Source: Nitrospirae bacterium RIFCSPHIGHO2_01_FULL_66_17 (GTDB lineage: Bacteria > Nitrospirota > Nitrospiria > 2-01-FULL-66-17). From it: a DNA stretch of 5,293 bases. A program made the position numbers and the translations under genes. Below, piece by piece: positions 1-4,418 of the stretch (positions are counted from its first letter, which is position 1; every line of letters starts with the position of its first letter). The stretch covers positions 1 to 5,293 of the forward strand of contig MHEO01000059.1 in the NCBI GenBank assembly GCA_001803875.1. The letters are read 5' to 3'. Under the pieces are notes generated by a model. The model was not told the origin of the DNA, did no database searches, and saw only the letters and a list, made by a program, of their open reading frames with translations.

Positions 1-1167
1 CATCCCGACCTGCATGCCGCGGTAGAAACTCGAATCCTGCCCCAGGAGGAACTGCGCCTCGATCTGGTTCTTGGCCTTGGTCAGCTCGCGCTCGCCGGGG
101 GGCGCGGTCTTGAGCCGTTCGATCTCGTCGAGAAGTGCGCGCTCCAGGTCCGCCGCCGAGGTCGTGGGGTGGGCCGTGCCGTACACGTACAGGAGCGGCG
201 GATCGGCGGACAGGGCGGTGTAGTCCCCGCCCGCCTCCAGGGCGATCTGGCGCTCGTACACCAGCGTCCGGTACAGCCGGGCACTCCGCCCCTCGGCGAG
301 GAGCCCGGCCAGGACCGTCAGGGCGTAGCTGTCGGGGTGGCTGTACTTGGGGACGTGGTAGCCGACCATCACCGACGACAACTGGACGTCTCTCTTCACC
401 GTCACCCGGCGCTCCCCGCGCTGCGGCGGCTCGATCACCGCCGGCCGGCTCGGGCGGGGCCCGCCGTCGACCGGACCGAACAGCGTCGTGATCCGGCCCA
501 TGAGGGCGGTCGGCTCGACGTCGCCCACCACCACCAGCGTCGCGTTGGCCGGCGTGTAGTGCAGACGATAGTACGCGCGGACGTCGGCGGCGGTGAGGCG
601 GTCGAGGTCGTCCATCCAGCCGATGATCGGCCAGCGGTAGGGGTGCGCCAAGTAGGCCACGGCGGAGAGGTGTTCGGTGAGCGCGCCGTGGGGGTCGTCC
701 TCGGTCCGCTGGCGGCGCTCTTCCTTGACGACGTCCCGCTCGAGCGCGAACTCGTCGTCCGACACCGCCAGGCCGGTCATCCGGTCGGCTTCCAGTTCGA
801 GAGCGAGGTCGACCTGATCGCCGGCCAGCGTTTCAAAATACGCCGTGTAATCCTCCGAGGTGAACGCGTTGTCGGTGCCGCCGCGACCGGCGATCAGCCG
901 CGAAAACTCGCCCTTGCCGTGGCGCTCGGTGCCCTTGAACATCATGTGCTCCATGAGGTGGGACAGGCCGGTCTTCCCGCTGACCTCGTCCCGCGAGCCG
1001 ACGCGGTACCACACCTGGACGGTCACGACGGGCGCCTTGGGTTCCGGGATGAGGAGGACGCGCAGGCCGTTGGGCAGGACCGATTCGAGCGGCGGCGCGC
1101 CCCACGCGGGGGCCGCGACGGCGATGAGCCACAGCGCGAGGAGGGCGAACCGGCCGTGACGCATCAT
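1..1167 (-). CDS. M16 family zinc metalloprotease, exported (C-terminus outside window)
   Basis: This is a secreted or periplasmic peptidase of the M16 (insulinase/pitrilysin/processing-peptidase) family, 389 codons visible and open at the window edge. Seen: a Sec signal peptide at residues 1-23 with a hydrophobic core and a likely cleavage after A-W-G; the inverted zinc motif HxxEH at 70-74 (H70 and H74 ligands, E73 catalytic); and a downstream ERDVVKEE segment supplying E143 and the third ligand, probably E150, so the N-terminal domain looks catalytically intact. The second, M16_C domain runs from about residue 185 and has the family-typical G-R-S-A-R-L-Y-R at 293-300. One-chain bacterial M16 proteins of this type are usually about 420-470 residues, so only a short C-terminal part may be missing, though a longer two-unit protein is possible. 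ATG at 1167 is chosen because an in-frame TAG lies at 1177-1179; the next codon is also ATG. There is no Shine-Dalgarno sequence. The family call is secure; the substrate is unknown. Confidence 0.93.
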   Translation of the reverse strand, partial: MMRHGRFALLALWLIAVAAPAWGAPPLESVLPNGLRVLLIPEPKAPVVTVQVWYRVGSRDEVSGKTGLSHLMEHMMFKGTERHGKGEFSRLIAGRGGTDNAFTSEDYTAYFETLAGDQVDLALELEADRMTGLAVSDDEFALERDVVKEERRQRTEDDPHGALTEHLSAVAYLAHPYRWPIIGWMDDLDRLTAADVRAYYRLHYTPANATLVVVGDVEPTALMGRITTLFGPVDGGPRPSRPAVIEPPQRGERRVTVKRDVQLSSVMVGYHVPKYSHPDSYALTVLAGLLAEGRSARLYRTLVYERQIALEAGGDYTALSADPPLLYVYGTAHPTTSAADLERALLDEIERLKTAPPGERELTKAKNQIEAQFLLGQDSSFYRGMQVGM

Positions 1168-1173
1168 GGCGCG

Positions 1174-1203
1174 ATGCTAACGAATGCCCGAACGCCTTGT
1201 CAA
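1174..1203 (-). promoter_or_regulatory. Predicted sigma70-type promoter of the M16 protease gene
   Basis: Read on the minus strand, a perfect -35 TTGACA (1198-1203) is followed after 18 bp by TAGCAT (1174-1179), which matches four of six bases of the -10 consensus. Transcription would start about seven bases beyond the -10, at about 1167, which is the first base of the ATG. No ribosome binding site precedes the start, so the two observations agree on a leaderless transcript. The prediction rests on sequence matching only. Confidence 0.6.
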
Positions 1204-1257
1204 GACCGGGGCGCGGCCCGCGGAATAAATCCATCCACGATCGGTCTTACCCGGTAG

Positions 1258-1455
1258 AAGAGCCTGTCCGATTATCTGGATGTTGGAGCCTGTTCAGGAG
1301 CGGCCAGATGCAAGGCGGAAGGAGGGCTTGCGCGCCTTGTAGGGGCGAGGCGCTGCCTCGCCCAGGGCGGGTCATCGACCCGCCCCTACAGGTCGTACGT
1401 GAGCACGCAAGGCCGACTGACAACATAGCAGATGGCCGTTCATGGACAGGCTCTT
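1258..1455. repeat. MITE-like/palindromic intergenic repeat with 12-bp terminal inverted repeats
   Basis: The gap between the divergent protease and zinc-ribbon genes holds a ~198-bp non-coding element. It begins with AAGAGCCTGTCC (1258-1269) and ends with the perfect reverse complement GGACAGGCTCTT (1444-1455). The arms continue as an imperfect palindrome: GAGCCTGT recurs at 1286-1293, and the stretch at about 1286-1312, including CGGCCAGATGC, resembles the reverse complement of the right arm around 1429-1454. Shorter TTGCG-containing blocks (about 1328-1338 and 1404-1413) also mirror each other. The TIR-plus-palindrome design suggests a miniature element moved by an enzyme in trans, or a structured REP/BIME-like repeat. 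There is no clear target-site duplication and no internal gene. Whether other copies exist in the genome cannot be seen here. Confidence 0.75.
1338..1390. repeat. Nested double-hairpin palindrome
   Basis: A 53-bp block at the centre of the larger repeat is bounded by TGTAGGGGCG (1338-1347) and its perfect reverse complement CGCCCCTACA (1381-1390). Inside are two tandem hairpins: GGGCGAGGC (1343-1351) with GCCTCGCCC (1355-1363), loop GCT; and GGGCGGGTC (1365-1373) with GACCCGCCC (1377-1385), loop ATC. The strand can fold either as two small hairpins or as one long one, giving a cruciform-capable structure. It looks like a separate repeat unit sitting inside the larger one. It might block transcription between the divergent flanking genes, but it lacks a U-tract. 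Confidence 0.8.
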
Positions 1456-1456
1456 A

Positions 1457-1464
1457 GGGGGGGG
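1457..1464 (+). promoter_or_regulatory. G8 tract acting as ribosome binding site
   Basis: A run of eight G lies 4 bp before the ATG at 1469 and directly beyond the right end of the repeat. It can pair with the pyrimidine-rich anti-Shine-Dalgarno sequence and decides the start in favour of 1469 over the in-frame ATG at 1442, which lies inside the repeat arm. Confidence 0.5.
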
Positions 1465-1468
1465 ATGT

Positions 1469-1687
1469 ATGCCGTGCGGACGCTGCAGCGGACTGATGGT
1501 CGCCGACCGGTTCACCGATCTGCTGGATGAGACCGGCCAGATCACGTTCGGCGGGTGGCGCTGCGTGTCCTGCGGCGAAATCGTCGATCCTGTGATCGTG
1601 TCGAACCGGCAGCGCCTGACCCCGGCCGCGTCGGTCAGCAAACCGCGGCACGCCCGTCTCCTCCCCTGGGTCGGCCCCTCGGCGTGA
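1469..1687 (+). CDS. Small zinc-ribbon protein, function unknown
   Basis: This 72-residue protein has two CxxC pairs, C3-C6 (CGRC) and C32-C35 (CVSC), separated by 25 residues. That is the layout of a single zinc ribbon binding one structural zinc. The segment between them is acidic and contains D-R-F-T-D-L-L-D followed by TGQITFGGW, and the second pair continues C-G-E-I-V-D-P-V-I. It resembles short conserved hypothetical zinc-ribbon proteins of environmental bacteria, but no function is known to me. The tail after residue 45 is basic and probably disordered. An in-frame ATG at 1442 would add nine residues but lies inside the repeat and has no ribosome binding site. The gene stands alone: divergent from the protease, convergent with the Rieske gene. 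No good promoter was found upstream, so the repeat may have separated or replaced it. Nucleic-acid or protein binding is plausible for the fold, but this is inference. Confidence 0.72.
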   Translation: MPCGRCSGLMVADRFTDLLDETGQITFGGWRCVSCGEIVDPVIVSNRQRLTPAASVSKPRHARLLPWVGPSA

Positions 1688-1694
1688 CGCGACG

Positions 1695-1720
1695 CGGGGT
1701 CCCGGCCGCCGGGGACCCCG
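1695..1720. terminator. Hairpin between convergent genes, likely bidirectional terminator
   Basis: CGGGGTCCC (1695-1703) pairs perfectly with GGGACCCCG (1712-1720), a 9-bp GC-rich stem with an 8-base loop. It lies between the stop of the zinc-ribbon gene (1687) and the stop of the Rieske gene (1722). That position suits a terminator used from both sides, but neither side has a run of T, so intrinsic termination may be weak or factor-assisted. Confidence 0.6.
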
Positions 1721-1721
1721 T

Positions 1722-2312
1722 CTACATTAGGCGGGCGAGCGCGTCCAGTGCGGCCAGCATCTCCGCGTCCGGCGGTTTCATCCCCCGGTACGGCACGCCG
1801 CGCAGGTCCGTTCCGCCCACGCGCCCCTTCCGCAGATACAGATCGCCGAAATAGAGCAGACGTTCGCCCACCCGCGCGGCCTCGGCGGTCCGTTCGACCT
1901 CCTGCGGCGACAGCCCGACGTCGCGGCCAATCGCGTCCGGCGCTTCCCCGGCGGCGACTCGGCGGAGCACCTCGCGGTGCCGGCGCGGGGCGGCCAACAG
2001 CCGCGACGCCTCGACGAAAATCATCCCGTGGTCGACGCGCACGTCGTACGTCTTGGCGCGGACCGAGGGGTCGTGCGCGCACGCCCCGGTGCGCACGTCG
2101 AACCGCCATTGATGCGAGGGACACTCGATCGTCGCGCCCTCCAATTCCCCGTCGCCGAGCGGCCCGCCTTCGTGGGGACAGCGGTTGTCCATCGCGTACA
2201 CGACCCCGTCCACGTTGAACAGGGCGATCGCCGCGCCCGACACGCGGACGACCCGCGACCGCCCCGGCGGAATCTCCGCCAGCTCGGCTACGGGGATGAA
2301 TTCAAGGGCCAT
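1722..2312 (-). CDS. Rieske [2Fe-2S] protein with C-terminal HTH-like extension
   Basis: This is a 196-residue soluble iron-sulfur protein. Residues 1-105 form a Rieske domain of the ferredoxin/nitrite-reductase-small-subunit type: cluster ligands C45 and H47 (CPH) and C64 and H67 (CPSH), with the usual G-G-P-L after the first pair and W-R-F-D after the second. Ordinary Rieske ferredoxins end near residue 105. Here about 90 more residues follow, including a helix-turn-helix-like stretch at roughly 114-141 (R-E-V-L-R-R-V-A-A-G-E ... IGRDVGLSPQEVE), then a segment with LLYFGDLYLRKG and a helical end. The start at 2312 has a strong GGAGGAGG ribosome site 4 bp upstream; a 56-codon upstream extension is open but would place the predicted promoter inside the gene. 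There is no signal peptide. The gene is divergent from the flavoprotein operon. The Rieske call is secure; electron carrier versus redox-sensing regulator is undecided. Confidence 0.9.
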   Translation of the reverse strand: MALEFIPVAELAEIPPGRSRVVRVSGAAIALFNVDGVVYAMDNRCPHEGGPLGDGELEGATIECPSHQWRFDVRTGACAHDPSVRAKTYDVRVDHGMIFVEASRLLAAPRRHREVLRRVAAGEAPDAIGRDVGLSPQEVERTAEAARVGERLLYFGDLYLRKGRVGGTDLRGVPYRGMKPPDAEMLAALDALARLM

Positions 2313-2316
2313 GCGT

Positions 2317-2324
2317 CCTCCTCC
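2317..2324 (-). promoter_or_regulatory. Strong Shine-Dalgarno sequence of the Rieske gene
   Basis: GGAGGAGG on the minus strand, 4 bp before the ATG at 2312, is the best ribosome binding site in the window. It fixes the start of the Rieske gene against the longer open frame that begins at 2480. Confidence 0.8.
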
Positions 2325-2359
2325 CCCCTCAATACTCGGACACACTCCGGGGGACGCTG

Positions 2360-2389
2360 ATTCTACGCGCCACGGCCGAGTGCTGTCAA
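2360..2389 (-). promoter_or_regulatory. Predicted sigma70-type promoter of the Rieske gene
   Basis: On the minus strand, a perfect -35 TTGACA (2384-2389) and a -10 TAGAAT (2360-2365, five of six consensus bases) are separated by 18 bp. Transcription would begin near 2353, giving a leader of about 40 bases that includes the GGAGGAGG site. It is among the most consensus-like promoters in the window. Confidence 0.7.
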
Positions 2390-2415
2390 AACGCGGGGCG
2401 CGACGCGGCCGGCGA

Positions 2416-2444
2416 TTGCTTTCCCGCGGGCCGGCCCCTACAAT
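2416..2444 (+). promoter_or_regulatory. Predicted sigma70-type promoter of the flavoprotein/glycosyltransferase operon
   Basis: TTGCTT (2416-2421) and TACAAT (2439-2444, five of six -10 consensus bases) are exactly 17 bp apart. Transcription would start near 2451, about 20 bases before the ATG at 2471, with AAGGGA (2461-2466) as a modest ribosome site. The spacer holds two overlapping perfect palindromes, CCCGCGGG (2423-2430) and GGGCCGGCCC (2428-2437), which would be well placed for a repressor or activator. The -35 elements of this and the opposing Rieske promoter are only 26 bp apart, so the two are likely to influence each other. Confidence 0.65.
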
Positions 2445-2470
2445 GGCGGCCTGCGGAATGAAGGGACGGC

Positions 2471-3709
2471 ATGCCGACACACACGAAGGTGGACGTGGCG
2501 ATCGTGGGCGCGGGGATGGGGAGCGGCGTGCTCGCGCTCCTTGCGGCCGCCCGCGGACGACGGGTGGCCGTCCTCGACCGCCACGCCGACGGGCCGCGCG
2601 ATCCCGTTCGGGGCGAGATCCTCCAGCCGAACGGCCTGCGCATCCTGGACCGGCTGGGCCTGCTCGACGGCCTTCCGGCCGGGGAGGTGTCGCGCACCCA
2701 GCGCTTCCACTTCCACCAGATCGGCGGTCCCCGCCTGGTCACCATCGACTACGGCGTGCTCCGCGAACCGTACAACTACACGCTGATCGCGCGGCCGTCC
2801 ACCGTGATGGCGCCGCTCAGGCGGCGCCTGGCCGAGACACCGGGGATCGAGGTGCGCTGGGGCTGCGAGGTGGTGGGCCTGGTGCGCGATGGCGGGCGCG
2901 TCGCGGGCGTCGAGGTCGTGTCGAACGGCATGCGGCGGCGCATCGAAGCGGCCGTCGTGGTCGGTGGCGACGGCGCCGCCTCGCCCGTGCGCACCGCGCT
3001 GGGGATCCGCTCCCGCATTCACGCCTACCGCGACGGCTACCTGACCCTGATTCTTCCGCGCCCGCCCGGCTTCGGTCCCGACGGACGGTACTACGTCGGC
3101 CGGCGGGAAATTCTGGGGGTGTTCCCGCTGGGCGCCGACTCGGTGTATCTGTTCTACCTCTGGCCCGCGGGCGACCGGCCCCGCCTCGAAGCGGCCGGCC
3201 TCGACGCGTTCAAGGCGCGGCTGACCGCCATCGACCCCGCCATCGCCCCCGCGCTCGAGGCGCTGTCCGGCTGGGACCAGGTGGGGTGGATGCCTTGCGT
3301 GAAGGTCGTGCCGCGCGCGTGGGTCGCCGACGGCGCGGTCCTGATCGGCGACGCCGCGCACGCGCTCAACCCGCATGTCGCCCAGGGACGCAACCAGGCC
3401 CTGGAGGACGCGGTCGCGCTGGACGCCGTGCTGGCCTCGTGCTTCGAGGTGGGCAATTTCAGCCGGCGGGCGCTCGCGCTCTATGAGCGCCTGCGGCGGC
3501 CCCGCGCCATCGTGCTCCAGCGGCTGGGCGACGAGATGGCCTTCTTCTGGAACACGGGCAACCCGCTCATCGGCTGGATCAGAAACCGCGTCTTCGCCGC
3601 GATGGAGCGCGACGAGCCGCTGCGCCGCAAGATGCTCGCGTTGGTCGCCGGCCTCTCCGACCGCCCCTACTCGGTGTGGGACCGGGTCCGCGCGCTCGCC
3701 GGGATCTGA
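2471..3709 (+). CDS. Class A FAD-dependent monooxygenase (UbiH/squalene-epoxidase-like)
   Basis: This 412-residue flavoprotein has the three signatures of the class A hydroxylase family. The Rossmann GxGxxG is at 13-18 (GAGMGS) with D36 at the end of the second strand for the ribose; the DG motif is at about 165-174 (GGDGAASPVR); and the GD motif is at 293-297 (GDAAH), followed by N-P-H-V-A-Q-G-R-N-Q-A-L-E-D for FAD ribityl binding. The family adds one oxygen atom to a substrate using NAD(P)H and O2. The stretch RGEILQPNGLRILDRLGL (47-64) recalls the G-E-x-L-Q-P-x-G segment of squalene epoxidases and also occurs in related UbiH-like enzymes, so a lipid or aromatic substrate is plausible; the exact reaction cannot be read. 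I do not see the PxxYxWxFP motif of geranylgeranyl reductases. There is no signal peptide and no clear C-terminal membrane anchor. It is first in an operon, with 1 bp to the next gene. Start at ATG 2471 with AAGGGA 4 bp upstream. Confidence 0.9.
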   Translation: MPTHTKVDVAIVGAGMGSGVLALLAAARGRRVAVLDRHADGPRDPVRGEILQPNGLRILDRLGLLDGLPAGEVSRTQRFHFHQIGGPRLVTIDYGVLREPYNYTLIARPSTVMAPLRRRLAETPGIEVRWGCEVVGLVRDGGRVAGVEVVSNGMRRRIEAAVVVGGDGAASPVRTALGIRSRIHAYRDGYLTLILPRPPGFGPDGRYYVGRREILGVFPLGADSVYLFYLWPAGDRPRLEAAGLDAFKARLTAIDPAIAPALEALSGWDQVGWMPCVKVVPRAWVADGAVLIGDAAHALNPHVAQGRNQALEDAVALDAVLASCFEVGNFSRRALALYERLRRPRAIVLQRLGDEMAFFWNTGNPLIGWIRNRVFAAMERDEPLRRKMLALVAGLSDRPYSVWDRVRALAGI

Positions 3710-3710
3710 C

Positions 3711-4418
3711 GTGCCGGCCGCCTCGCTCGTCATCATCCCCACGTACAACGAACGCGAGAACATCGAGCCCATGGCCGCGGCGGTGCTCCGCGCCCTCCCC
3801 GACGCCGATCTCCTCGTCGTCGACGACGCCTCGCCGGACGGAACGGGCGAGTTGGCCGACCGGCTGGCGCGGGGATCTGACCGGATCGCCGTCCTGCACC
3901 GTCCCCGCAAGGAGGGTCTGGGACCGGCGTATCGTGAGGGCTTCACCTGGGCGCTCGCGCGGCCCTATGAGCGCATCATCGAAATGGACTGCGACTTCTC
4001 CCACGACCCGGCGGATCTCCCGCGCCTGGTGGCCGAGAGCCGGCGCGGCGCGGATTTGGTCATCGGGTCCCGGTATATCCCGGGCGCCCGCATCGTCGGC
4101 TGGCCGCCCCACCGCCACCTGCTGAGCGCGGCCGCCAACGGCTACGCCCGGCTGCTGCTCGGCCGCGCGGTGCGCGACTGGACGAGCGGGTTCAAATGCT
4201 TTCGGCGATCGGCCCTCGAACCGGTCATCGAGGGGGGAGCGCTCGCGAACGGCTACGTCTTCCAGATCCAGGGCACGTACCGGGTCCTGCGCCGCGGCCT
4301 CCGGGTGGTGGAAGTGCCGATCATCTTCCGCGAGCGCACGCGCGGCACGTCCAAAGTCCGCTACAACAGCGCGATCGAAGCCTTCCTCAAGGTGGTGGAG
4401 CTGCGGTGGCGGGGATGA
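3711..4418 (+). CDS. Polyprenyl-phosphate mannosyltransferase (DPM1-like GT2)
   Basis: This is a 235-residue soluble GT2 glycosyltransferase of the dolichol-phosphate mannose synthase type. It transfers a sugar, typically mannose from GDP-mannose, onto a polyprenyl phosphate at the cytoplasmic face of the membrane. Seen: the N-terminal IIPTYNERENI (8-18); the nucleotide-binding VDDASPDGT (37-45); the metal-binding D-x-D as EMDCDFSHDP (91-100), with Cys where most relatives have Ala; IGSRYIPG (118-125); W-T-S-G-F-K-C-F-R (157-165); and the C-terminal VPIIFRERTRGTSKV (202-216). The chain ends right after the catalytic domain, so it lacks the membrane helices of GtrB-type relatives and is full length for the short bacterial type. 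A GTG at 3711 is the only sensible start: it is 1 bp after the flavoprotein stop, with GGGA at 3701-3704. It overlaps the next gene by ATGA, suggesting translational coupling. The family is secure; the sugar (mannose or glucose) is not proven. Confidence 0.93.
   Translation: MPAASLVIIPTYNERENIEPMAAAVLRALPDADLLVVDDASPDGTGELADRLARGSDRIAVLHRPRKEGLGPAYREGFTWALARPYERIIEMDCDFSHDPADLPRLVAESRRGADLVIGSRYIPGARIVGWPPHRHLLSAAANGYARLLLGRAVRDWTSGFKCFRRSALEPVIEGGALANGYVFQIQGTYRVLRRGLRVVEVPIIFRERTRGTSKVRYNSAIEAFLKVVELRWRG

Noticed and set aside
1202..1248. AAGACCG ... CGGTCTT inverted repeat upstream of the protease promoter
   Set aside because: The arms are only 7 bp with a 33-bp gap, and the left arm overlaps the -35 box by chance-level sequence. 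Too weak to call an operator.
169..1257. 362-codon open frame on the plus strand
   Set aside because: It is antisense to the M16 protease, whose signal peptide and HxxEH motif are unmistakable. The product is a low-complexity Arg/Gly/His-rich shadow typical of high-GC DNA.
1442..1468. Nine-residue extension of the zinc-ribbon protein
   Set aside because: This ATG lies in the repeat arm without a ribosome site, whereas ATG 1469 follows a G8 tract at suitable distance and puts the first CxxC directly at the N-terminus.
2313..2480. 56-residue N-terminal extension of the Rieske protein
   Set aside because: A strong ribosome site sits just before ATG 2312, and a near-consensus promoter lies inside the would-be extension, which itself has no domain-like sequence.
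3101..3200. Geranylgeranyl-reductase assignment for the flavoprotein
   Set aside because: The mid-protein GVFPLGADSVYLFYLWPAG stretch is superficially similar, but the reductase PxxYxWxFP motif is absent.
2185..3486. 433-codon open frame on the plus strand
   Set aside because: It overlaps the Rieske gene, both promoters and most of the FAD monooxygenase in another frame. The product is Arg/Pro-rich without motifs.
1722..3709. Rieske protein plus flavoprotein as a two-component ring-hydroxylating dioxygenase
   Set aside because: No dioxygenase alpha subunit (Rieske plus mononuclear iron domain) is present. The flavoprotein is a class A monooxygenase, which normally takes electrons directly from NAD(P)H, and the genes are divergent.
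2438..3946. 502-codon open frame on the minus strand
   Set aside because: It is the mirror of the FAD monooxygenase and the start of the glycosyltransferase. It has no recognisable domain, and the opposite strand carries clear family motifs.
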